From: Misgurnus anguillicaudatus
Lineage: Eukaryota > Chordata > Actinopteri > Cypriniformes > Cobitidae
Direction of reading: 5' to 3'
NCBI RefSeq assembly: GCF_027580225.2
Contig: NC_073340.2
Coordinates: 32,934,501-32,998,500 of the forward strand
Length of the DNA: 64,000 nucleotides
A program made the translations under genes and the position numbers. Below, piece by piece: positions 22,521-35,400 of this stretch; position 1 is the stretch's first letter; each line of letters opens with the position of its first letter. The notes beneath the pieces were generated by a model that did no database searches, had not been told where the DNA came from, and saw only the letters and a program-made list of their open reading frames with translations.

Positions 22521-24541
22521 ACACATGCCTTGGTATCTGTAGTAGTATTTTTTTTATTATATTAAAACATATAGAACCGCACACATAATCATCTTGAAAA
22601 TGATGATAAATGTCCTTCAGTCTTGTAAAATAAGTTTTGCTAAAGTGTACTAGAGTATTTTTAATGTGGGCTAGTGCTATGCTACTCTTAAAAAAAAGGT
22701 TCCTGGTCAAACAAAGTATATAAAAAATATTTAACATTGTGGTTAATATCACTTTAATTTTATTCAGTAAAAGAACAAATCCAGAATATTTCATGGTGGG
22801 ATGCAGTGTTGCATGCCGTGCTCTCTGTTGGTGTAGTGAACATGTTGGCAAATGTCGGAGTATGCAGAAAAATAGCTTACTGTGCACAGAATGTATCCTA
22901 CAGAAATAGTATGAGTATACTGTAAAATAGCAGTATACAGTTTAACGTTTTGTAAATGTAAACTGGATTAATCTCTTATCGGTTTCACTTACTATAAAAT
23001 TGATAAACTGCAATAAATACTGTAATGCAAAATATCTAGACATTTTTGCCACAACAGTTCACAACAGTAAGTGCAGTAGTATAAAGAAGTGCTTGATCCT
23101 CTGATATATACAATTTTTATACTTTAATACAGATGGTGTTAAAGTTAATAAATAGTAGAGGATAAAAACCTCTACGCCTGGGGCCTCGTATAAATTCATA
23201 CGAAGTTAATCGTGCAAAGATGTATGATGATTCGGTAAAAAAAAAAAACGAAACCCAAACCCCGAACCCTGCACCTAACCCCAATGTCACAGGGGTCAAG
23301 GCAATTCGTACAAAAGTGGTCGTATGAATAAATACAAATTGGCCAACTCATAAAATATATACAAATTCTCAGGAGATAGCGTCTAAATCAGACGGCCCAA
23401 ACAAAGACCAAATTATCATTTTTTTGGACAAAATGAAGGCCATGTTCACCTCTATATTCAGCAATGATAAAGGTTGCATTTTTTGTTTTAGCATCTTCTT
23501 AAAGTTCACATTCTTTTTATTATATTCTTTTTTATTTAAGTATTGTGGTATATTATAGCAATTAATTCAATTTATTAATGTATTGTCTTCTTCAGTATTA
23601 ACTACAGTGAATTGAACTGGTCAATAATGTAGTATACATTAGTATATACTACCACAGTAAATTGATTAAATGGTAAATAATGTAGTATACTTTAATATTT
23701 ACTACGGTAATGTTCACAAACATAACATTGTTTAAAATATGACTACCATAAAAATACAGGAGCAGTTTCCCTTTCTGTTCTATATTTAATACAAAAATCA
23801 CCTGACCAACTTTAGCTAGCTTCAGGTAATAATTCTGGTTAAGACTGATTGATTTAGTGTGCTCTGTAAAATAAACAGTAGGCTTGGATTGATTAAATTT
23901 ATACTATCATCAATATTAACCTGTGGTCTATGTAAGGCCTTAACAAACTCAAGCAAACAACAATTACATTGTTTATATGAGCTCACTGTTAAATGCAACT
24001 TTGGCACCATTAAGTATTTTACAATATTACTTTTATATATAGCCCAAAAGGTCATGAGTTCAACTTGCGCAAAATTTACAGAATATTGTGTTCCTTGGGA
24101 TCGAACCCATAACCTTTTGGGCTGCTAATGTAATGCTCTAACAAGTGATTTGTACATGGTGCCTTTACAGAGGTTACCTTAAACACCTAATTATAATTCA
24201 ATTTATATTCAGGGATGCATGTTGTGTTATCTTGAAATACCTTTTCAGCATAGGGTCATGAAAAAATGCAGCCCAATGCAGATTTAAGAAAACATCATGA
24301 TTCATTCTGTAAAATTTATCTTAGGCTATTTGTTTGTGATAAAATTTTTTTGTAAAACATGCAAACAAAAATGTATTTGACTTAAACAATCTACATAGAG
24401 CATAACAAAGTCGCAACAAGCATTTTACATGTTGCACAATGTGTGCACAGTATTTGTGCATTAAGCATTATACTTGCATTCTTGCTTTATCATTTAAATA
24501 AGCGTTGGCCAGTGCGTTGTTTTCAGATAAACAATTAAAAT
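22521..24541. other. Spacer between the convergent 3' ends
   Basis: AT-rich with no gene recognised. The 131-codon minus-strand frame at 22492-22887 has no recognisable domain. 23174-23340 contains CGTATAAATTCATACGAA-type text seen in fish repeats. 24050-24145 is a SINE-like fragment with the B-box-like GATCGAACCC. Confidence 0.4.
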
Positions 24542-26214
24542 TTTATTTAACTTTGGTCAAAAATAATCAAACAAGTGTACACTTTCACAATGTTATCATC
24601 ATTTAACAAGCTCTAGGAGTATTCATCTCACCTGTCGGTTCCCAAATTTCACGAGCGTCACAATTTGTACTTTTCAACCGTCAAGTTAACGTTTGTCATC
24701 TTGTTGTCAATGTCAAAACTCAGCAGCATACAGTTTGTCATCACTGGTTTCCTTAAACCAAGTACTGATGCAAGATAATCAAATTTCATTTGCACAGGAA
24801 TCGATCTTAGGACTATCTCAAAATCAGCACTCGATCTGCGTTACGTTGATCTTAAAGAGGCACTCAACACATTGGGAATCGTGCCCGTTCAACGTCGTGT
24901 CTCGATTAGTGTCCAAATACTAAGCACATAAACGGACAAACGAAGTGCTAAAAAAAGAAATGCACATGGGGAGATGAGGATTGTGGGTAAGCGCTTTACA
25001 GGAATGGGAATATTGAGATCTAGTCCTTGAGGTTATTATTGGAGAGACTTAAGGCGGTAGAATCCCTTTACAAAACAAAAATATCAAAACTGAAACAAGA
25101 AACAAAACAGGATCTAGAGCAAACCAGACAGCAATACTGACCCTCATCATGGCCAATGTCCTCATGTCAACAGTGCAACCGCAAATTCAAGTACTATAAT
25201 ATGGAGATTTACTACCCAGCCGGCACGTCACAGAGGAATTCCCTTTACAATTGCGCTCGGTTTGCAGATCTTTGATCTTTTTTTACGATATCAATGTATA
25301 TCACATAACCAAGCGGGTCGGTTTTGTGGTCAAAAATCACAATTAGTTCTCTGAATAATATTTTTGTTGGGCTTAGATTCCTCTGCAACGCTGCCAATCC
25401 CGGTTCAGCAGGCCGATTTCACATTTATACCATTGATGCTCCCAGACCATCAAATGCAGATTACATGCAAAATATCGAACCATACATACCTGTTCATAAC
25501 GTAAAAACACTGTCTCTTTGTAGTTATGTTACTTTTATTGAGTGGTTTGACACCAGATGGTGTAATATATAGATACAGTCAGTGAGTAGATATTATGCAT
25601 GAGAAAACAAGAAAACAATAGAAAATAAAAACAGAACAGAAAGTAAAAACAATTGTCCACTGACCAAAATGGAGACCTGTTTTAAGTGCTTAAAAAGGTA
25701 GAAGACAGGAATGTTAACGGGCATCAACAAAACATTGTTTCACAAACCTCAGAGTTTAAGGTTGAACAGTGAGTACATACGATTTTGACAGCGAGACTGT
25801 TACTCATCCCGTGGAGCGTTCCATACTTTTGGTCGTCAAATCATAAAAACGTAAGGCTCGGTCGAAGACGAATACATGTACGACTTTGTTTTCTGACGAG
25901 TTGATTTGGCCTCTTAATGCCGATATAATCCGTCGCTCGATATCGACCTCCTGGTCGTTTGGATTCGGAGGGGTCGTCGTGAATTATCTACGCACATTTT
26001 AAAATATGCAGTCTCCCTTTTCTACGCAAGTGCTTTGAATCTTCATCAAGAGGACAATATTTCTCATACAGATTTAACGACTACGCTTAACGTTGTAAAA
26101 CAAGATTTTCGAGCGTCCTCAGGCCTGCACCAGAAGAAATGGGGACGGGGGGATATTTCTTTATCTTGATTTTGTTTTTTTCTCGTTTTAATCTTAAATC
26201 ACTCTCTTTTTAAT
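24542..26214 (-). other. Putative ppp2r2d 3' UTR
   Basis: On the minus strand an AATAAA (plus-strand TTTATT) lies at 24542-24547, and another near 25532. From about 24600 to 26214 the sequence is of mixed composition and free of recognised repeats, unlike its surroundings, which suits a long 3' UTR. The true end is uncertain. Confidence 0.4.
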
Positions 26215-26488
26215 TCATTTGTCCTGGAATATATACAGGTTGTTGGTGGCGGCCACGGCGATGACGTTCTCCTTCGGGTGCCAGGCGGTGTGAAGGATCT
26301 TCTTGTTGAAGTCCAGACTGTCCACGCTGATTTCATCTTTCTTTCGTTTACCGCCGGTGCAGACCTTTCGAGGTTTGAGCATGGCACGGGGTTTACTGTT
26401 TTCCCTCGAAGCCTCCAGCGTGATGTCCCTGCGCGTGTTCCTGTCGAACATTCTGAAGAAGTTGTTGTAGGAACCCGTCATGATGGCA
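26215..26488 (-). CDS. ppp2r2d: ppp2r2d exon 10 (last blade, stop)
   Basis: The acceptor is CTCTCAG. It encodes [20 protein letters not shown] through [20 protein letters not shown] and NNLYIFQDK, then TGA. Family members normally have two more residues (VN or IN). Here AAA is followed by TGAATTAA. One extra base would give those residues and a TAA stop, so a one-base deletion or sequence error is likely. Confidence 0.93.
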
Positions 26489-29400
26489 CTGAGAGGAAGC
26501 GAAAAAGAAAGAGACAAGGAAAGATCAGATGAAATGGCACCATTATGGCTTGGCATCAGATTGCACACCCACTTTTTGCACAAGTGTCTTGCAAGCTTTA
26601 CTCTGATTGGCTGTATTAAGGTGTTATTTTTAACTTTGATGCATGCTGCTTGTGGCATTGAAAGACAAAGTATAGTTTCATAAATGAGCCTTCACCTGTC
26701 TGAACCGTTCCAACAGCACTCAAATTTGTCGAAAATGCAGTCGTTCTCGTATAGCGAGCACAACTTGCTACGTAGGTACTCGTGTACCTGCATGGGAGAG
26801 AAGCACATCAATAAAAAGCGTTATATATTAGTCATGTCACTCAGAAAAACCAAGGCATGTTTTAGCCTATCTTGAAACTCGGAGTATTGCAGTAATATTT
26901 AAAAAATGTCTTAATCCAAGATGTTCGGGAAACATGCGAGACGTGACTGAGCATGCTTAGGAATGTCTGTAGTCATAATAACTCCAGTGTACCTGATAGG
27001 TTTCCACGGGCCGGTTTTCCATGTTCAGATCCCAAACCTTAACAGAGAGGTAATCGCGGGTCATCATGTATCGCCCGCTGTGGCTGAACTTGACGTCAGA
27101 TATGGAGGAGATGATTTCCGAGAAGAACGACCGGCTACTGGGATCTTCTGGCTCCTCAAAAACTTGAAAAAGAGATATTTTTTCGATGAGAGTTAATAAC
27201 ACAAGATGCATTTCTCAAAAGTTCTCTTAAAAGTTACTGCATTGCCCACATTTCTTACATACAATGCCATTTAAAATGTGTGTCTGGAAAAACACATTGC
27301 CGTTCATTCATACTATGCATAGATGAAAACATGCAACTTTAAAAAAGAAAGCAATACATAACTCTTAACTGTGAAACTACTTTTAAATGCTTCAGTCACT
27401 ACACAGACTCTCGTGACATTGGAAATGTTCTTGTTGAACACACCTGAGAGCTCCAGGGCACAGCAACACCCAAAATCTGTTACTTAGTCCGCTATAGATA
27501 ACAGGTACAACGGGATTCCACCGGAGCATAAAACATTTTCTTATGCATCCTTAAAATAAGTACCATTTCAAGGGTTGGGCACAGGATGTCAGTTGTATTA
27601 GTGAATAAATGTTCAAAAACTATTATGGCGAAACCAAATAACCAAGAAACTTGTTTATGTGGGGGGAAATTCTGTACCTAGATAATCAATAATGCTATGC
27701 ACTTGACTTTGATTTATTTTTGCACCCACAGACATTATTAACTACTAAGGTATGGTCCACTTTTTATGCGTACGCAAGGGTCTGCGTACATTTCCACAAC
27801 ATAATTTTCGTCGTCAGAAGAAGGTTTTTTTTAAACCCCACGTACTTTGAACGCATAGGTTGCACATGCACCTACAATTAGGCATGGGCCGGTAACCGAT
27901 TTCAAGGTACAGTGTGGAAAATGAGTATTTGAACACCCTGCTATTTTGCAAGTTCTCCCACTTAGAAATCATGGAGGAATCTGAAATTGTCATTGTAGGT
28001 CCATGTCCACTGTGAGAGACATAATCTAAAAAAAATCATAATGTATAATTTTTTTAACTATTTATTTGTATGATACAGCTGCAATGTTAATATTTGGTAC
28101 ATTAGCCTTTGTTTGCAATTACAGAGGTCAAACGTTTCCTGTAGTTTATCAGCAGGTTTGCACACACTGCAGGAGGGATTTTGGCCCACTTCTCCACACA
28201 GATCTTCTCTAGATCAGTCAGGTTTCTGGCCTGATGCTGAGAAACACGGAATTTGAGCTCCCTCCAAAGATTCTCTATAGGGTTTAGGTCTGGAGACTGG
28301 CTAGGCCACGCCAGAACCTTGATATGCTTCTTACAGAGCCACTTCTTGGTTATCCTTGCTGTGTGCTTCGGGTCATTATCATGTTGGAAGACCCAGCCTC
28401 GACCCATCTTCAATGCTTTAACTGAGGGAAGGAGGTTGTTCCCCAAAATCTCGCAATACATGGCCCCGGTCATCCTCTCCTTGATACAGTGCAGTCGCCC
28501 TGTCCCATGTGCAGAAAAACACCCCCAAAGTATGATGCTACCAACCCCATGCTTCACAGTAGGGATGGTGTTCTTGGGATGGTCATTCTTCTTCCTCCAA
28601 ACACATTTAGTGGAATTATTACCAAAAAGTTCTATTTTGGTCTCATCTGACCACATGACTTTCTCCCATGACTCCTCTGGATCATTCAAATGGTCATTGG
28701 CAAACTTAAGACGGGCCTGGACATGTGCTGGTTTAAGTAGGGGAACCTTCCATGCCATGCATGATTTCAAACCATGATGTCTTAGTGTATTACCAACAGT
28801 AACCTTGGAAACGGTGGTCCCAGCTCTTTTCAGGTCATTGACCAGCTCCTCCCGTGTGGTTCTGGGCTGATTTCTCACCTTTCTTAAGATCATTGAGACC
28901 CCACAAGGTGAGATCTTGCATGCAGCCCCAGTCCGAGGGAGATTGACAGTCATGTTTAGCTTCTTCCATTTTTCTAATGATTGCTCCAACAGTGGACCTT
29001 TTTTCACCAAGCTGCTTGGCAATTTCCCCGTAGCCCTTTCCAGCCTTGTGGAGGTGTACAATTTTGTCTCTAGTGTCTTTTGACAGCTCTTTGGTCTTGG
29101 CCATGTTAGTAGTTGGATTTTTACTGATTGGATGGGGTGGACAAGTGTCTTTATGCAGCTAACAGCCTCAAACAGGTGCATCTAATTTAGGATAATAAAT
29201 GGAGTGGAGGTGGACATTTAAATGCAAATCAGAATTCTAGCCGATATACAGTTGTTCAAATACTTATTTGCAGCTGTATCATACAAATAAATAGTTAAAA
29301 AAAAATCATACATTGTGATATTAAAAATATTTTTTGAAAGAAAATTAAAATTTAAAGTCTTTATTTTCATCCAGCATGTTGTATGTTGATTAAAAATAAA

Positions 29401-32400
29401 ATGTATTGTGTCCAGTTAAAGAGTTGTTGTTTGTATACGTCTGAAAACAACACATTTTAGTGTTGCAATGGCAAAACCGCAATACTGTGAAACAGTTTTT
29501 GCTTAAGGTTATCAAACCGCCAAAATCTCATACCAGCCCATGCCTACCTACAATAGTATGTAGCTCAAGAGATGCAATGCATTTTGTCGCAATGTACATG
29601 CATCTGAACGTACAAGTCAAATAAACTATACTTTGGCTGTGCGTTCGACTGTGCGCATACGTTCGCGTACACGTAAAAAAACCGACTAAACTCTGGGCTT
29701 AAAGCAACACTATGTAGTTTCCATGTAAAAATGACTTACAGCTCCCCCATGTGGTTGAAAAGCGCAACAGTGCCTGGTATCAGACACTCTTCTGCAGGCA
29801 GGAGCGGGGCTGTGTTTCCTACCCTCCACCGCCACTTTCAGAGTGTGCTTGTAGCAGCTAGGAGGCTGCTCAGGTTGCAGCAACAGTACAATTTGTCCAG
29901 TTAAAAGTTGTTCTATCACTGAAATAATTTTAGAGACATTATTTAGAGGTAAAAAAAACTACATAGTGTTGCTTTAATTTGTAACTTTTTCATTATTTCT
30001 GTGATCGGACTTGCAAAGGTTAAGACATTTTAACATGAAAAATGCTAATTTTCCAGATGATGCTCACATGCAATGTGATGGACAAGTGTGGCATACTTCA
30101 TCATCCTATTAACATTTATTATTGTTAGCATTTTTAAAATAATAGGAGGTAAACCATGCATCTAAAACCAGTTCTGCAAATACAAAAAATAAAAGGTGAT
30201 ATTTGATAAAACCCAAGTGTCAGCATATTTGTCAGGGAGTAAATAGCTACAGTTTTGAAGTCGGCATTTGCCGCTGAGAATAGAGCATTTGATTATTTAC
30301 ATAATCCTGCGATTACGTAACACAAAGCCCTGCTGACATTAAACGAAGGTAACAACAGTCCACAGCTTTCCACAAACTTTTCATGAAAACGTGACCGTGT
30401 TTCAGGAAAACAGGACACTGTGTCAGTGACGGACACTCTCAACATTTTCTTGGTGATGGAAAAACTGAGACAAAACCGTAATTTTTGACCATAATACTCA
30501 CATTTGCTATGTCTATCGCAGAGCGCGGCCGCCCTCATGTCACAGAGACGAATGGTTCCCTTACTGCTGCTGTACACAAAGACGTTACACTGATGCGGGT
30601 GGCACTCGGCCGCCGTTATCACCTCCGTCAGCTCCTCCATATTGGCTGGCTTTATATCTACAATGTCTGAGGGTGAAAGGGTCAAGGAAAGCAACAGAAA
30701 TAGCAGAAAACTTCAATCAAACTGTAAAGCGTGCTTGCCTGAAGCAGGCGACTGGTCGAAGTTTTAAAACTCAGCTTGACCTTGAAAAGTTTGTGCCAAA
30801 ATGTGGTTTGGTTTTTAATAAAGTCTGAGCTTAAAGGTCGAAGATGCACCTTTCGGTGTGAATTCTTCTGGGATCCTGTGACAACGTGATGATGACTTCA
30901 CTAAAGGTTGTTATTAGAGGACGGGGCGGGGATAAATATCCGCACAAGCACGGCATGTCATTTCATCTAAGAACATGCTGATCTAAAAGTAACAGCAGGA
31001 AAACAAACACACGGCCAATTTATGATGCTTTTAGAAACAAATTATGGTATTAAAACCTTTACGTTTAAAGAGGTCTCTGAAAAAAGCGTAAACATTGCAT
31101 TTGAACTCAAAGGTGAATGACACATATCATGTAAAGGATACTAAAACTTCTATCTGTGATTTCTAAATGCCAGAGATTTATTCTGAGGTCGTCTGCAGAA
31201 AGGTATGTTTCATAATCACTATTTACTGAAATGGAGTTGATGTGATATGTGTGTGCGTTAGCGAATATTCTGCGCGGGCTCGCCTCCACCATCAAGTCCA
31301 TGGGCATCACGACAGGAACCTGCAGAGCAGACGGAGAGAGTCGGACAATGAACACGACAGAGTAAAGATAATAAACTCGCCTCTAGTCTCTCCTATTCTG
31401 GTTGAGTAAAAAAAATGGTAGTAAAAACATAATTTCACAGAAAAGTGCATAAAGAGAATAATTGCAGTGCTTCCAATAGTTGTGCACTATATTGGGGGCG
31501 GGATGTTATATGCAATAACTTGCCAAATAATGCAATATGCAATATTATAATTCTTTGTTTGTAAAATCAATAATAAACTATTTGTAAAACTAAAAATTAT
31601 ATAACCAACATGTTTAAATTCGGGAAAAGAAAGCATCTCTCTTTTTTGCCAGTCTCTCTGCATCGAATTAAAGGGGTCATGACATAAGGAATCAATTTTA
31701 CCTTGATCTATTGACATATAACAGGTCTTGGTATCAGTAATACATCCCGCACCTTTCATAGTTTAAAACGCCCTCCTTATCAATAACGAAAGAATTTACG
31801 CAATCCTCTAAAAAAAAAAAAACGATGAAAAATGGCTGGATTAGTGACGTATATGAAGAGATATATTAATGTTTATATGACTTCAGTCTCCCCTTCTGTG
31901 TCCCAGAGAAAGACAAAGCACATCATCGTATCGTTGGCTCCGCCCACTGCCGATCAGTGAATAAACTTCAGTCGGAGCATGCAAACTCAAAGTGATAAGA
32001 TTGTAATAACAGTAAGATTGCGATATCAGGCAATCATTGTTGTCAGGGTTGCCAATCCTTAGTTAACTTCAAATTTCAAGGGCTTTCCAGGTCCAATACC
32101 CTCAAATAAAAGGACTAAATGTGGGGACACATTTCAAATGAGAGCAAAGTTACATTGTGTTACGTTTTAAAATACATTGTTACAGTTCCCTTTTGAGGGA
32201 ACTTGCGCTGCGTCACTGTGGTGACACTTTGGAGACGCCTCCAAGTGTAAGTGCATCTAAATAGGGCTGCACGTTTAATCGTTTTTAAACCGAAATCGCG
32301 ATTTGGATGGGTGCGATTTTCGAATTGCAAAAGCTGCAATTATTTCGATTCAGTACTATCAAATATAACAATCATCTAGTGCACAGTTTTTGGCAGTTCG

Positions 32401-35400
32401 CTTCATGCGCATTTTACGTTTGATGCAGTTTAAACCAATAGAGGGCATTAACACTGAGGTGCCGACTGAACGTCAGATAATGCCATTGCGCGAGCAGCAG
32501 TTCAACTCCCCAACAAAGTGTACGGCCATATGATTTCCGCGATGCGGAAAACACGGACAGAATCGCGACATGCATACAAATGGCATTAACTGCACAACGC
32601 GGAATGTCATGGAAGTTGGCAGATTTTGGATTCAGTCATTTTAAAAACCCATTATAACTCATTAACCGGCAAATGAGAGGACAGAAATGCGCGAAAACAT
32701 TTCCCTTTTGTGTAAAGGTGTATATTAGGGATGCATATCAATTAATCGCGATTAATCTATAGCAGAATAAAAGTTTTTGTTTGCATCGTATGTGTGTGTG
32801 AACTGTGTATAATAATTATGTATATATAAATATGCACACATGCATGTATAATTTTAAGAAAAAAATATATTTATATATTAAGTATTTATATTTATATATA
32901 ATATAAATTATACATAAATATACAAATGTATATACACATGTAAACATTGCTTAAATATATACATGCATGTGTGTGCATTTGACTATGCAGAGTTATTATA
33001 CACGGTGCACACACATGTATGATGTAGACAAGGGCTTTTGTTCTGCTGTGGATTGGTCGCGATTAATTGATATGCATCCCTAGTGTATATACTTCCGTTT
33101 TCTCGTCATGCATCGCAAACAATGACAAGCGCCTCAACAGACTATAAGCAGGTTTCATTAAAGCCCGGAACACAGCAGACGAAAGAGGTACAGTATACTT
33201 TCTTGCACGCGCACATCCGCACCGCTTTGAAAGTATATTTACATGCATGAGGGTTCATGAAGCGCGCATACAGCAAGTAGTCAGCACACGCGTGATCACT
33301 AAACTTACGTTTTCTTTCTTGTCTAATTGAACATAAACAGCTGGATGTTTATCAGTATATTAAAGCAGAGCAGTTTTAAAGCTGTCTTGTGTCTTAAAGT
33401 GACAGATAGTAACCTGGTGCTTTCTGTGTCAGAAATGTTTAATACACACCAAAAATAAAAATCACTCCTTACTCTTAACTGAAATGAGAGGACAGATTCA
33501 AGCACTTTCAAATGACCTGTATCTATGCATGTATGTATGTATATTTTTAAAAACTTCCCAGGGCCTTAATTTGTTTCGCCCAGATTCACAAACTTTCAAG
33601 GATTTCAAGGACCCTGTGTGGTGTTTCTGGCTGTGAAAAACAAAGGATTCTAAAGGATCCGGACGGAGAGAGAATTTTTTTTTTATTTTAACGTTCCACT
33701 CAATTGGCCAGCAGCGCAGGTGAGACATCTAGCCTTTACACATATCTATGGTGACACCAAGCCAGGCCGAACACTCTTAAAGGGGAAACATACAAATCAG
33801 AGGATGGAAAACAGGGTCCTAAATTATTTAAATTTGTATGTTTTTTGGCACTTGAGTAATATTATAAGTAGACCTCAGAGAACATAACAAAATAAAAAAA
33901 GAAACATGTCATGACCTCTTTAAAACTAGTGACGCATAACTTTTGAAGTATTAACTCTTTCCCCACCATTGACGAGTTATCTCGTCAATTAAGAGAAAAC
34001 ACTTGCATAAAAAATGTGTTCCTGATGAATTTTTAGGTTAATCTGCAACACAGTGAGTACCGCACTTACCCAATTTATGAAAACACTGAAGCCAAAATAT
34101 TACTTACTAATTTCAAACTCTGTGAATGTTTTGAAAATCGTTCTGAATCTGATTTTTAACAAAATTCCTTCACAAAAATGCAATTACTTCAGCTTTTTGA
34201 AAAAAACATTTTTTTTAAAGAAAAATACCAATATTTAAGAGTTTATAAGCATAGAAAAAATATAGATAGGATGAAACTTTTTTCCTGTTTTGTTTGTTTG
34301 TTTCTTGTTTGTTTGAAAGCAGAGGGACTGCTCTTTCGTTTTATATATTTATATGTTTATATATTTTTAGAAGAATTTTTTTCTGTAAGGCATTGTGTGA
34401 AACATTTGTAAAAAAACACAAAAAAAAAATGCTGGTGGGCAACTTTAAAAAAAAATGTCTGGCAGACAATCGTTCAGTTAATGCAAAACACTGCTATATG
34501 CATATTCGGATATGCACGTGATATTTTCGATATCTTGTTGCCGTAGTGTCGGACAAGTTCTGCCTCACCGTGGGACAGATTATTTTCCGTTTTCCCATTA
34601 CTCAAAATTTCTTTGTTGGCCTTACAAGTAATAAAAGAAAGAAATCCCTTTCAGTGATATGTGCCTAAAATGAGTACCATGAGATAATAGTACATGTTTT
34701 ATAACAATTAAAATTAAAATTTCCACTAGTTGACTTTTCTGAAATCTAAATTGCAGTGTAAAGTGAGACTCACCCGTAGCGATGTGATTCGAAATGGATC
34801 TCGAAGTCGTCCATCTTCATCTTTAAGATTATATCCTTCTGCTCGTTTGTCTCGCTCGCTAATCTTCCATAGTTTGATGGTTTTGTCGTTTGAGAAAACA
34901 AAACAAGACAGATGTACAAAAAATGCTTTTGAGCTACAGTGCACTTGTTTCTGTGTGTGCACAATGCTACCATTTTGCAAAAATATTTGTACACACCACA
35001 GAAAAAAATATATATAACTTCCTATTCTTACCGTTCGTGGACAAAAGAAAGTGTGCAGCGTTCTGTTGTGGGAGCCATCTGATTTTATTGATCTTCTCCT
35101 CGATTTCTAAACTTTTCAAGTAATCAAACTCTGGTTCGTGACTCTGGAAAGTGCTGTACACATTATATTCACCTCTGGATAGAGGACGGTTTTTACTCTG
35201 TAGGGGGAAACCAAATTAATGAACACACAAATTAAGAAGAGTTTTATTGTTAAGAAAATGATGAAATGCAATAAAAATCTTTGGGTGGCATCACCTCCTG
35301 TTCTCGCTGAAATATGACGACTCTTCCCCCTTTGTCTCCTGTGGCTAGCAACTCCCCCGAATAGTTAAATTCAACAGTTGAGATAATGTCCGCTGGAGAC

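Larger units (their letters stand above)
27163..30501 (-). other. ppp2r2d intron 7, with a Tc1 remnant and a TTAA MITE
   Basis: 3339 bp. Outside the two elements listed separately (27910-29322 and 29703-29973) nothing coding was seen. Confidence 0.8.
31672..33919. mobile_element. TTAA element AGGGGTCATGACAT carrying further insertions
   Basis: The ends AGGGGTCATGACAT and ATGTCATGACCTCT are inverted, with TTAA at 31668-31671 and 33920-33923. Its interior has been opened by the element at 32044-33616, which itself holds hAT-like insertions. It lies in ppp2r2d intron 5. Confidence 0.8.
31320..34773 (-). other. ppp2r2d intron 5, mostly a nested repeat composite
   Basis: 3454 bp. The composite occupies 31672-33919. 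33924-34773 is AT-rich with overlapping chance frames and no recognised repeat. Confidence 0.75.

Noticed and set aside
22492..22887. 131-codon minus-strand frame downstream of bnip3
   Set aside because: No recognisable domain, AT-rich codon usage, and it overlaps the likely bnip3 poly(A) site.
28253..28777. 174-codon plus-strand frame
   Set aside because: It is antisense to the conserved catalytic part of the Tc1 transposase and has no homology of its own.
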